From contig NC_056765.1 of the NCBI RefSeq assembly GCF_018687715.1, positions 18,104,394-18,168,393 on the forward strand: a stretch of DNA of 64,000 nucleotides. The letters are read 5' to 3'. Under the pieces are notes generated by a model. It worked only from the letters and a program-made list of their open reading frames with translations. It searched no databases and was not told where the DNA came from. The translations under genes and the position numbers were made by a program. Below, in pieces: positions 24,512-37,137 of this stretch (positions are counted from its first letter, which is position 1; each line of letters starts with the position of its first letter). Source of the stretch: Carya illinoinensis. Taxonomy: Eukaryota > Streptophyta > Magnoliopsida > Fagales > Juglandaceae.

Positions 24512-24982
24512 TGTTAGGAACATGATGCAGTGCACCGTTTGGAGAAATGAGATTAAATGCACAGCTTTAATAATCGGTGCTATACGCATCGTTTGACATC
24601 CTGAGAGAATTTTAGCTTATTATTGTATTTTGTCTCCTTGTAATGGTTAGTTACTATATGTATATGTGTCAGCCTTTTATTTATATGGTTTGTTATTTTG
24701 CATGAGCATATGAGAAGGGACTATGGGGAGGAAGATTCATTCAGGAATATTTGGTTATTGCTCTTTTCTGTAATGGAAGTTAGGTCCCTCGAAGAACCCG
24801 TAGCTCTGAATCAGTGACTCTTTTGAGCTTTCTATCAAACACTTCCCGTGCATTCTCATTCCTTCTTCATACAACATTCATTTGTAATCCATTTCATTTC
24901 CTGTTTACATTCCATTGTCACAACAGCATCATTCCAATTCACAGTAGCATTTACAATGGTCATTTACAACAGGGTCCTAACA
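24512..24982 (+). repeat. 5' LTR
   Basis: 471 bp, begins TGTTAGGAACATGATGCAG, ends GGTCCTAACA. Confidence 0.93.
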
Positions 24983-24983
24983 A

Positions 24984-24998
24984 TTGGTATCAAGAGAC
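24984..24998 (+). other. Primer binding site
   Basis: TTGGTATCAAGAGAC, one base after the LTR; initiator-Met type. Confidence 0.75.
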
Positions 24999-25056
24999 AG
25001 TCGATCTTCCCCAGACATCCTTCTAACCCACACAGACCCATACTCTATACACTACC

Positions 25057-26619
25057 ATGGCTGAAAGCACTCGTTCTAAACACTAACAGCAACACCAAAA
25101 TGATGCTTTACAAGTTCAAGTGGACAAGAATCGACAAGAGCTCAATGATGTCAAGGCTGATGTTCAGGAGATTAAAAACAATTTGGACGAGTTGAGAGAT
25201 ATGCTGCTTCACTGGTTGACAAAGCAGCACAATATTCCTGATCGGAATAGTATGATCGAAAAGTTGATGAAACAAAAATTAGTAGATTTTTGTAGGAGAG
25301 ATAAAGAAAATCCCGTGATTAGTGAAGAATTCAGCTCAAAAAAATTAGAAGAAGGGGAAGCATCTACCGATTCAGTAGAAGAAGTTCAAAAATCTGCACT
25401 GGATGAAGAAAACAAAGCGAAGGATGAAGAGCTGATGTACAATTCAAGCGATTCTGGAGGTTCCACATTGGAAGCTTTCTCTCTCTCTCTGCTCAAGACC
25501 GATTTAGAACTTCCTCTTACTCTCTCTGTTAAGAAGGATCAACTGGATATAAATATAAGTATTACATTGAAAGACAAAGAGACTTTGAAATCAATAGAAG
25601 ATTCTGCCGCTGTCAACCTAGGAGAGAAATCCTTGGTGGAGTCTTATGACCAAGCTGCGGACGAAGAATTATTAAAAGCAGCGGAGGAAGAATTATTAAA
25701 AGCAACGGAGATGGAGAAAAAAATGATTCTCTCTGGAAATAATGGTACTGTGTTTGAAAGAAGGGTTACAGAATTTTCTCTTGGAGACTTCCTTTGGAAT
25801 GGTCCCCTAAGGGAGCCCAACAAGGAGAGAAACTCTCTGCTCAGCAAAATCAAAGACGACAAAATTCTGAAGTGGGAGGTTGACACTGATGACCCTTTCG
25901 GTACCCGTCAACAGGCATTTCAGCAAGTAGAACCCACTTTGGGCATTAATCTTGAGAATGCCAAGAATTTGATGGTGATTTTTGAACCCTTTGATAGAGG
26001 GAGAGAAAGAAATCTTGTGGAAACCAACGTTCTATCATTCCATTCCAAATCGGTCAAGGCCTTGACGTCGCTACAACTATACAGAACCGGTGCCTTTCCA
26101 AACGGGTTTCAGAGATTTTTTTGGGCTTCTCAGCCGCTTATTGTTCACTGTGAAGCTTCAAATGGAAGGACAACCCAACAAGATTTTACGGCCATGGCAT
26201 GGCAAGCAATTGTCTCATTTCAGGATTTGGAAAGCTATGCGTTCTTTGATATGGATGGGAATCAAACACCTCAGGATTTAGTAATAGCAGGTAGTAAGCA
26301 CATTTCCCTTAACTCCAATTCCAGTTTTTATCGAGATTCTCGTGCCAAGTATATAATTGAAGGTGTTTTTGATAAATTAGAATCCCGTTACACTTCTGTT
26401 ATAATATTTGGTGGAGAGAAATGGGAAAATTCTATGGGGTTGCAAGTTTTATTAGATAAAAACCTTACTCCTCAAACATTTGATGTTTTGCCCCTTAAGG
26501 TGGTTTTTAGGCCTTTTGATAGAGGAAGGGAAAGAACTCCTGTGGGAGTAAATTGTGATGAACAGGATGTTGTGGATGAACTTGGAATGGGTTCTAATGG
26601 GGGGCGCTTTGCTGGTTAG
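25057..26619 (+). CDS. Chimeric gag-like protein of the non-autonomous element
   Basis: The natural start is ATG 25057 (MAESTRSKH), like the MAEGTR start of the gypsy gag, but codon 10 is TAA (25084-25086). The frame then stays open from 25087. The first internal ATG is at 25120, giving 499 residues. Residues 1-45 (MDKNRQELNDVKADVQEIK, LDELRDMLLHWL) form a coiled coil as in gypsy gag. The middle is acidic and low in complexity (EEVQKS, two EELLKA copies). The second half is compact and unlike gag, with two copies of a PFDRGRER motif (ends near residues 298 and 475). No zinc knuckle, protease or RT. An open frame this long in an element with 5 percent LTR divergence may mean past constraint or chance. 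Confidence 0.5.
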
Positions 26620-27195
26620 GGGTCTTAATTGGGCGAGAATTTTCAATTGAAGACCTCTTGATAATCTTGGATAAGATCTTTGCATCAGTTAATGGGTGCT
26701 GAAGAGGACATTGAATCAAATCTAAATTCACCTCAGGGAGCCTTTATTTCAGCTACGACAGTTTCAGTGTTCCTTTATTTGAGATCTTACCTGCCTCCGA
26801 ATGATTTGAGTCTAAGAGGTTGTCTTGCTAAACATTGTAGTCCAGATGATGTTGATTCCTGCAATGGTAATCAAAACCTAAGAGGTCCTGCTATGATAAC
26901 ATGTTGCCATCATCTTGTGCATGATAAAGTAACCTTGAAGATTCTGATGGATAGTGAAAATATGGTGGAGATACTGACAATACTCTGGTTTGCAGCAAGC
27001 ATGGTGGAAGGGCAGGCTTGTAGAATTAGTGGGTTAGGGGTGCAAATAATTTTTTCTAAAAAGTACATGGACCGTTAATAAAAGGCAACTCCCTCAAAGA
27101 CTATCATTTGCTCATTCAATGATTTTCCACTTTGATTCTTCTTGTTTGATGTCAGCAAATGTGCAAGTGGTTAAAAGTGTCAGTAATGGTCATCT

Positions 27196-27470
27196 GTTGC
27201 AGCTCAGATATTTGGCACCGAGGAACCTTGCCACTGTTTTTCTTCAACAAGGTTCTGCACATTATGAGGATGCCTTACGTTGTTACCCTCAAGCTGTAGA
27301 GATTAATACCATAGATTCTGTTGTCTGGAACTAGCTGGGAACAATATCATGCTCAACGGAATTGTTCAGTTTATCGCGATGGGCTTTTGAGCAAGGGCCT
27401 TCCTGCAGGCCTTATAATTAGAACGGCATGGAGAAACTATTGGAAGTTAATGATTTCTCTATATTTTATT
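27196..27470 (+). pseudogene. Captured TPR fragment of a CABIN1/HIR3-like protein
   Basis: Reads LQLRYLAPRNLATVFLQQGS, AHYEDALRCYPQAVEINTIDS, VVWN then TAG, LGTISCSTELFSLSRWAFEQGL and, after a stop, NGMEKLLEV. This is the TPR region of plant calcineurin-binding protein 1-like proteins (pattern KNLATVFL-QGS-HYE-AL-CY-QAVEID-KDSV-WNQLGT..SRWAFEQGL..NWNCMEKLLE), which in animals and plants belong to the HIRA histone chaperone complex. In-frame stops show it is dead. The sense direction matches the element. Confidence 0.85.
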
Positions 27471-27539
27471 GTTCAAGTTTGAGACCAAATGGAAAAGCTA
27501 TGATTGAGTCGAGATTCAGGGGCTTCTCAACCACTCCAT

Positions 27540-27945
<406 letters not shown>

Positions 27946-27948
27946 ACA

Positions 27949-27983
27949 CACCTTGAGGACAAGGTTCTTTAAGGGGAGGAGAT
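27949..27983 (+). other. Chromovirus pol tail plus polypurine tract
   Basis: CACCTTGAGGACAAGGTTC encodes H-L-E-D-K-V-L then TAA, followed by GGGGAGGAGAT next to the 3' LTR. The first 17 bases equal the corresponding part of the gypsy element on its coding strand. Confidence 0.85.
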
Positions 27984-28449
27984 TGTTAAGAACTTGATGC
28001 AGTGCACCGTTTGGAGAAATGAAACGCACATCTTTAATAATCGGTGCTATACGCATCGTTTGGCATCCTGAGAGAATTTTAGCTTATTATTGTATTTTGT
28101 CTCCTTGTAATGGTTAGTTACTATATGTATACGTGTTAGCCTTTTATTTGTATGGTTTGTTATTTTGCATGAGCATACGAGAAGTGACTGTGGGGAGGAA
28201 GATTCATTCAGGAATATTTTGTTATTGCTCTTTTCTGTAATGGAGGTTGGGTCCCTCGAAGAACTCGTAGCTCTGAATCAGTGACTCTTTTGAGCTTTTT
28301 ATCAAATACTTCCTGAGCATTCCCATTCCTTCTTCATACAACATTCATTTGTAATCCATTTCACTTCTTGTTTACATTCCATTGTCACAACAGCATCATT
28401 CCAATTCACAGTAGCATTTACAACGGTCATTTACAACAGGTTCCTAACA
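27984..28449 (+). repeat. 3' LTR
   Basis: 466 bp, TGTTAAGAAC..CCTAACA, followed by GAATG. Confidence 0.93.
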
Positions 28450-28476
28450 GAATGTGTCCCGAATGTGTCTCAATTA

Positions 28477-28500
28477 CTTCTTCTTCTTCTTCTTCTTCTT
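28477..28500. repeat. (TTC)8 microsatellite and T-rich tract
   Basis: TTC repeat followed by poly(T)/AT sequence up to 28620. Confidence 0.9.
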
Positions 28501-28690
28501 TTTCTTTTGTTTTTTAATTTTTTTTAATTTTTTTAATTTTTTAATTTTTATTTTTTTTAACTTAGTGACTAAGGAAGTGTTTTCAAATAATATTGTATAT
28601 TTTTTTAAAAAAAAAAAAAAGAACTGAAATGCACTATTCGAAATACATTTTTGAGAGATTCTTTTGGTAGCGGTAGACGGACTCCTTCTA

Positions 28691-29374
<684 letters not shown>

Positions 29375-29785
29375 CTGCAAACAAAACATTGGCAACTATA
29401 TTATATAACATCAGAAAAGGATTAAACAAGTAGGAGAATAAAAATTCTTGCCAAAAGTACAGGAGAGAGACTTCGAAAGCAGAACATATCCAGATGTTAT
29501 GCTATCCTAAAAACAGATTTAGCTGGGGGCATTTTCAAAGAAATTAAACCTATTCTTATAGGTCCTCAAAATTTTCCACAAAACTCAAATTTCATAGCAT
29601 AGGTTAGGTTTCCATATGAGATGAATTGCAATGAATATATGTGAGTTGAATGAGACTCCCAACAGAATAAAGTTAAGGCTCTAACACTCCTTGAACCCTT
29701 AAAGTAACTCCTTTGAAACTTTATGGAAGAGCGAACAGATTCCCTCTAAATTGACAACAACACGTGCGCACAACATCCATGCAGA

Positions 29786-29827
<42 letters not shown>

Positions 29828-29850
29828 AAAACATGGCATGTAACAGAGAC
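29375..29850 (-). other. CDC48 intron remnant with (GA)n
   Basis: Sequence directly upstream of the acceptor. A pure GA repeat spans 29791-29825. No coding features. Confidence 0.6.
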
Positions 29851-30382
29851 TAGGGGTATAAACGATGTGATTTGGTGTAGTTTTAGATAAAATTTAGGAC
29901 CAAACTGGTAACATTAGTTTTGCATTTTTTAATTAGCATCGGTTATCCTCCTAAATCAGTACTTACAGTTTTATTGGTTTCGGTCCAGTTCAGTCTAGTT
30001 TTCTAGTTTTAATATATTAAGTATATTAATATTACTAATGTATTTATCAAAAGAAATATGTTAAAAATTTATTAGGCAGTAAAATGTAGTTAATATTTAA
30101 AACATATGATCAAATAAATATTCATGTTTAAGATTAAAATGTTATGTTATAAATTATAAAATATTATTTCATATATAATTTATATATATAATAAAAAATA
30201 TATATAATATGTGAATTGATTTTGTCTAATCCGGTCTAGTGTTGAAAACCGTAAAACCAATTTAAAATTAGAATTGACCGGTTTTTTAAATGAAGGAACC
30301 AATTCCAAACCAAATTTGTCGAAAGCTGGACCAAACCAATCGGACCAGTTTTCCAATTTTTTGATTTATTTTTACACCCCTA
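29851..30382. mobile_element. hAT-like non-autonomous DNA transposon
   Basis: Terminal inverted repeats TAGGGGTATAAA and TTTACACCCCTA. The flanking octamers ACAGAGAC and ATGGAGAC match at 6 of 8 positions, the 8-bp duplication length of hAT elements. 532 bp, AT-rich, no transposase. Confidence 0.75.
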
Positions 30383-30416
30383 ATGGAGACTTGGAGCGTC
30401 GAGACATGCTACATAT

Positions 30417-33400
30417 GGTTACATACACCCGCTTATGACAGTTATAAATATGCAATGCATCATAGTATGCAATTAGCAATATGCAAAAATAGCAGTGGAA
30501 ATAAGGGTGACTTAAAAATTTTGTGCCAAAATGAACTAAACATCCCAAAATATTAATTAGCCATAAAAAAGGTACATCCTCACTTAAGAGGTTCACATAG
30601 TTCAATATAACATGAGAGATAAAATCCTATAATACTAAAACTACACAATTAGATTAGCTCTCGCATTCACTCTATGGTATATAGAGTTAGAGCTATGAAC
30701 ATCAAGATCAAGTCCACTCTCTTCTCCAAATTAGGCTTGTCCTCAACCATTTGAAGTTAGTGGTTCATCCTGCTCGTCATAGGCTGACCCTGGCACAATT
30801 TCTAACATTTCAGGTAATGGTAAAAGTGGGTCCACAAGGATTTGATTTACTTGAAATTTCCGTAAGTTAAACAACCAACAAGCACAAAGATAAGATAGAC
30901 ATGATTAATGATAAATATGAAATGCAAGCAGAAAGTTATGCAGAAAAATCTGTATGGGGTGCGTACAAATGATAAATATTTGTCTCCAATCCAGATTCCT
31001 CGACATTTTAGAAAAACTTTGATGCACATTTTCTTGCATAGAATATTTTTCACTTCATCTTTTCAAAACATCATAGCTCAACATTAGTTAAGCCATCATT
31101 AACAATAACATAATGTATGGTATCATCACAACTCCTCATTATGTATTGTGAGTATCAGTCAATGATGTTAGTACAACTCTTGTTAAAATTACGTTGTTTG
31201 CAGACTCGTTCTTAATGCATTGAAAATATAACATTTCATCATAACAAAACATCATAACGTATGCACTTACCAGCCTTTAGGTGCCATAAATGACTTCACT
31301 TCGGTATTCTTTAAAAAGAATCTATTCAAAACCTGTTGACAGTTTTTTATCAACCCGAGGGTTACTACTCCATTCGTATGCACTCCAGAGTAGACAAGGA
31401 GTTGCACTAGGATGATTATCCATACTAGCCTTTGGGGTTGTGATGAAATTTCTTTTTCAAGCTATGCTTGAAAATGCTTTTTTACGACATATGCTTGTGA
31501 AGTATGTTTTATGCGAAAATGACAATTTTATGTAATATGGTAAAATTGTAAAAGTTACACATGTCATGTAAGCAAGCACATAAATACTCAATGTATCATA
31601 TAATATGATGTTTAATGCTTAAAATTATTTTTATATCATGAATGTGGCATTTATATATAAATCATAAATAAATTATCTAAGAGTAAGTTCGAAGTTAACT
31701 TACAATTTTTTTTGGGTATTTTAGGAATTTGGTGTGGCTGTAATAAAAGGCATTTTAAGTTAAGAATTGAGAAACTAAGGAAGATGTTCATAATCAAAAG
31801 GGTACATACAATCATTACGAAATTGCCGCTACCATTTTTTAAAATTTCCACTAAGGCCCTAAACTTTTACTATTTGTAATTTGACCCTAAAATTCACCAA
31901 ATTTCACAAACGTCATATTTTCTATGATCTAAGTCCATATATTCCCTTAGAATTACAAGAATCAATTCACAATTATGCCAAAATCAACCAACCCGTAGCG
32001 TGCATCATTGTGGGCCTATTTGTGATGTCAAGTCTATAACTTCTATGGATGCATGTGTATTCAAATTCCATCAAGTGACAACAAGGAATATGGTCTTAAG
32101 CACACGTTTATAACTTAGAATCAGTTCTCAAGAATTCATCCCAACATTTATGCATTGTTTTAAAACCAAATGATCACAAAATCAACAAACCAAGCATATG
32201 CATGATGTTTCTAAATTTTCCTTGTGAAAGGGAGATCTAAATCTAAATGAATCATGCATTTTTATTCTTATCCCAATCACAAGATTTTTCTTAATATTCA
32301 TTACTCATGCTTTGGAAAATTTAACCAAGACTTCATAAAATAGACTTCAATCAAGTGAAAACTGAAACATGGTTGATGATCATTACAAGATATTGATTTC
32401 TAATCCTATCATGACATGGTAATTTCCTCACATTTAAACTTTCAATAATCTCCCAAGACATTAATAAAACATAAGATAGTTTCAAGACACGTCATGGCTA
32501 AAATCTCATCCCAAAAAAATTTATACATGCTAAATATCAAATTTGGCCGAAATGCAACACTTTGAGTAAAACCTTTATAAATCAATCAAATCCTTATTCT
32601 TATGCCATAAATCAAAGCCTAACATGATAATATAGCACTCAACAAGAAATAAGGTAATAATACTTGCAAAAATCGTGGCCTTTAAGCTCTCAAAACTGAA
32701 ATCACTCCAAGAATCTTACTCAAGCTACTTAGTTTCTCACCTTCCTCTTACTTTGAACGCTTTGCACTCAAGAATACCAAAGAAAAGCAAGAGAGAGTTG
32801 TGTGAAGAATTGGGGAGTGGAGCGGGTATTTATTGGATTCAATGAAGGGTGAGAGGCAAGGGGTACGCGACAATGTCTTGAAGAAAGGGGGAGTTGATTG
32901 GTGGAGGTGAGTAGTGGAGTGTTGAGTGCAAAATGCCATTGTGTCATCACTTAGTTCAGTTGAATAGTGCCCTAAGGCACTTGATTAAACCTTGTAAAGG
33001 ATTTAGAAGGAGACTATAGGTGCAGTGGGCTGGCTTGCTTCAGAAAAATAGAACAAAAAAATTCAAATGAAAACACACAATGGAAGCCGACAATTTTGCA
33101 TCAAAATTGACCAAATTTTTGCATCATTTCTTGTCCCTTTTCTCTTAGTCTGATTTGAGGTACCATTACCATCATTTGAAGGATTTTTAAGGTGAGGAGA
33201 AGAGAGGAGCAATTGGATGCCAAGTGATCATGCTTGAGCAGAAAATAGGAGGGATGAAATGTGTGATGGTTCAGCTGAGTGGTTCATGTGTGTGCCTCTC
33301 TTTGTGCCAATCGGTTGAGTTGCCTCAGGGAGGTAATTGGACAAGCAAACACTTGAGTGCTTTGAAGCACTTCCAAGGGGAAAAAAAAATCTTGAAGATG

Positions 33401-34653
33401 AAGGTGCGTGGGAAAGGTGGCTGTTTTGTTGCAGAAAAATTCTTGAAGATGAAGGTGCAACTGGATTGAATTCAAATTCACTTCTTAGGTTAATAGTTAG
33501 GATTTTGTTTTTGATTTATTGGAATTATTTTGAACACTTGCTATGTCTGATTCTAAGGTGACATCATGAGGATCTAAGGGTTAGAAATCCTCTTGAAAAT
33601 TGGTTAAAAGGGCGTTGGTTTTGGGTGGTTTGAAGAGGGGTACTCGGTTTGCTTCAATTGTGCCGATTGCTGGTTTACTTTGCATTGATATTCCTTTGGT
33701 TCACTTGAAATGGGTTGGGTTAAATCTAACCTCCAAGATTTTTTTAAGAGTGATGCAAAATAAGTACATAAAAAAAGTTTTCAGATTTAAAAATGTGAAG
33801 AAAAGGGTTTCATGAGAACTATGCAAATTCGTGATGTTTAAATTAGTATTCATGAATGAGATGAATAGTGATCTTTACACAAGTTTAAAAAAAAAAAAAA
33901 AAAATTAACCAAGGTTGAATTAGGAACCCTAGGGATGTGGGGTTAAGTTGTGGAAGAAAGGAAACCAATGGTATGATGTATGTGGGTTCCGATTGGAAGA
34001 ATGAAATAAAATTTAAGGTTCAGGCTTCATGGGTTGGCCTTTTAATGGGTCATATGAACAAGCCTTGGTTGTGGGCCTAGGAGTGGGCTTACCCATGGGT
34101 CTTATGTTCAGATTTATTGGGCCTATTCTTGGCCTAAATAACCCACTTGGTTGGGTCCTAGCTTTGGGTCTTCCTTCAATTGGGTCAAATCCTTGAATCT
34201 TACTAAGTTGGGCCCAATAACATTAGGCTTTCTAGGTTAGGCCTAATATAAAAAACCTATTAATTTAGGCCCATAGCCTTGTGTCTAACAAGTTGGGCTT
34301 GGGCCTTAATGACTTTCCTAAGCCATTATGTTCAGAAAGCTTGGGCTCTTAATAAACCAATATCTTGCCATTCCTAAATCTATCTAGTAATTACCCAAAA
34401 TTAGTTAGCCCATTAAAGTGGCAAACTTCCAATATGCCATGTGTCACTCTTCCATTGGCCTTTGGCATTTATCCTCAAAATTAATAAAGCACTAAAACTC
34501 TTCTAATAAATCTACTAAACCTAAAGTATACGGCCGTTTTTGCAAACTCAAGTTCAAAAAATATTCTCACTCTCAAATAGCATAATCCCTATTTAACTAG
34601 AATCAAGGCTACTATGGTCAAGGCCTAAGGGGTTTTTAAGTGGGGTGTTACAG
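30417..34653 (-). mobile_element. 4.2-kb LTR-like block (solo LTR or LARD), minus strand
   Basis: On the minus strand it starts TGTAACACCCCAC at 34653, a common LTR beginning. The other end is set only tentatively near 30417 (GGGTGTATGTAACCA). A stretch around 31280-31460, reversed, is colinear with 47860-48030 (CTGGAGTGC...GAATGGAGT.GTAACCC). No protein-coding domain. No target duplication could be confirmed. Interpreted as a long LTR of a gypsy element without its internal region. Confidence 0.5.
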
Positions 34654-34788
34654 TGCATACCTAAAGAATCTTGAATCCCCATAGTAACCTCGCTTCTCTA
34701 TCTCATCCCATTGCACCTTCTTCCAAGCTTGTACACGCTGAGCAACATGATCATATACAATTACGTGGATCATATACAAGAGCAACAC

Positions 34789-35165
34789 CTAGGAGTGATT
34801 TTCTAGTGATATAAGAAACTCATGAATGGTCATGCAATTAAAATCAATTATAATCGACCATTGGAACAAGGTTTTAAGAAAGAAAGTTCTAAGCTTACGA
34901 TCTTTGAATCTTTGCTCATTCTTCCCCCTACAAAGACACCACCATAGAAAATTGGAGCCATCTTCCTAATTGCAGAAATATGAGAAGTGTCTTAGAGACC
35001 TCTCCATGAAACGAAGATGTCGATCACCCTTCTTGGCATCACCCAAGCTACAACCACCCTAGTGAAAATGTCATTCCACAAAGTTGTGGCAATCTCATAA
35101 TATATTAATAGATGATCAACAGATTCACCACTCTTTTTAAATAGAGGCAAAGATTCTTAAAGACA
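34789..35165 (-). mobile_element. LINE 3' fragment with zf-RVT domain
   Basis: The minus strand encodes KKSGESVDHLLIYYEIA, LWNDIFTRVVVAWVMPRRVID, and in the next frame GSNFLWWCLCRGKNEQRFKDR and TLFQW up to a TAG at 34789. This is the zinc-binding RVT-associated tail (C..SGESVDHLLLHC..WVMP..WC-WRERN) of plant LINE proteins. Broken in frames; the zinc-binding Cys are partly lost. Confidence 0.75.
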
Positions 35166-35375
35166 TCCCATCAAACATCTACAGATAGTTGTGTAAAAGA
35201 TACAAGTTCAAGCACATGCTATTGAAAGCTATGATTGCAAACATCATAATAAATCCAGCTCTGAAGTATATGGTGAATTTTTCCTAGTGTTGATTAATCT
35301 GAGTTTGGTATCCATTGACAACTAATTTTCATTAGCATTTTACTTTCTCTTCCCTCTCATTTCATGGAGGTTATA

Positions 35376-35837
35376 TGTGATACTCATACCCCATATTTAG
35401 TGACAAAGGCAGGTGGTGTATAGAATTCCACGTTGCTTAGAATGAGTTATTACTCTTTATAATAGTTTCAATGGGACTCCAATTATATAATTTACTAGTC
35501 CTTTCAGAGTATAGGCCTACATGTAGCTTAGGCCTCTCTTGGACATTAAAAATAGTATCAGAGCATATCCCAATCAAGAATGTTAGACTTGAGCCATGCC
35601 ACCTACATCGGATTGGCTCGATGAGGATATCGAAAATTTAAGGAAAGAGATTGTTATACATACCCCACACTGAGTGATAAGGATAAGTGATGTACGGGAT
35701 CCCACATTGGTTGGGAATAAGTATTTTTTTCTCTTTATATTGGTTCTAATGGGACTCCAATTTTATCATTGATTAATCCTTTTAGAGTATAGGTGCAGAT
35801 GTCGCTTGGGTCTCCATTCAGGCCTTAGATTAGTACA
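35376..35837 (+). mobile_element. TRIM-like miniature LTR element
   Basis: Two related direct repeats (about 35376-35547 and 35652-35837) share ATACCCCA, AATGGGACTCCAATT and AGAGTATAGG. Between them are only about 100 bases. That spacer starts with AGTATCAGAGCAT, a primer-site-like sequence, and ends with AAGGAAAGAGAT, a purine tract. This is the architecture of terminal-repeat retrotransposons in miniature. The repeats are well diverged. Confidence 0.6.
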
Positions 35838-36565
35838 ATTTTGGATGGTATCTACCGAGATGTTAAAGATAGTAGTAAATGAGAGGGTATAAAAGTACCT
35901 TTTAGAGCCATGCCAATCAAATGGATGACTACCATTAAAGGTTTAAACTAAGGCTAACAAAAGGGTCCCAATGCTCATTCCCCAAAGTTTAATATCGGCT
36001 TGTGCTTTGGTAATTTTTTTTTCTTTTTTTCATAAGTTAGTCAATGGGGTTTAGTGCAATTGGATGGAGTTTCATGATGTATTAATGATGTATTAATGCC
36101 TTTTAGCCTAAAAAAAAAAAATTGGGAAAAAGCGTACAACCATATGCTCGACGTTGAACACCTATTCCAAAGAGAATAGAAGAAAGAGAGTCAAGAGGGC
36201 CCTAATCTCACTTGATATGCTAGAAGATAGAGAACATCTGATCACTTAATTCACAATGTTAGACAAAATGAACAAAGATGACATAAATTACAAGTAAATC
36301 CTCAATTCATCAATAACTAGAAAGATTCTAGCCCCATTCTCCTCTGAAGTTAAAATATTATCACATGCCTAAGAATATTAAATCTCTAGTAATCAATGTA
36401 GGAGTTCAATCATACCATAAAGGTACTCTTTTAGTAGCAATTTAAGTAATCAAGTTGTATTTTTTATTTTTTTTAAAGAGTGGGAAGTCACATGTCCAAT
36501 AATAGTCAAGCTACATTTGAAGGAAAAATAATAATGCTTTTAGGATGTTTCAACGAGAGACCCAT
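35838..36565. other. No gene seen
   Basis: AT-rich with a poly(A) tract (36110-36121). It may include old retroelement DNA that I cannot assign. Confidence 0.5.
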
Positions 36566-37104
36566 TGTAACAACCCGCTCCTTTCTTTCACTTATGGTCA
36601 TGAGTCTCATTATGCGTGTTGGAGCCTCGATGTAGTATTTTTAAAAATACCAGGCTGATTTTTAAAACAAGCCTAGTATTTTAAAACCTATGAATATTTT
36701 AAATGTCTTATAAATATTTATATAAAATATTTTCAGTGTTATTGGACTAAGTTTGATTTTAAATAACACAATTATTATATTTTTGAAGAGCTCCAAAAAT
36801 ATCATAATTGTGAAAAATCATTTAAATTAAATGATTTCATTCATTTAAAAATATTACGAGATTTAAATTATGTTGAAAACTCTAAATTAATTAAATGGTT
36901 TTGTTTTCTTAAAAATAATTAGCAGCACTTCATCATTTAATAAATGATGAAGATTGTATTTTATAAACTAAAATTTAGTTTAATAATATTCTATGTTAAT
37001 TCCTCTCAGTGTTTTAATTCTCACCATTAGATCAATTTGGGAGATCCCAAGATGAAGGGCCTAGATTAAAGACCCAAGCCCTTACCATTTTTCTCTCACT
37101 TTTT

Positions 37105-37137
<33 letters not shown>

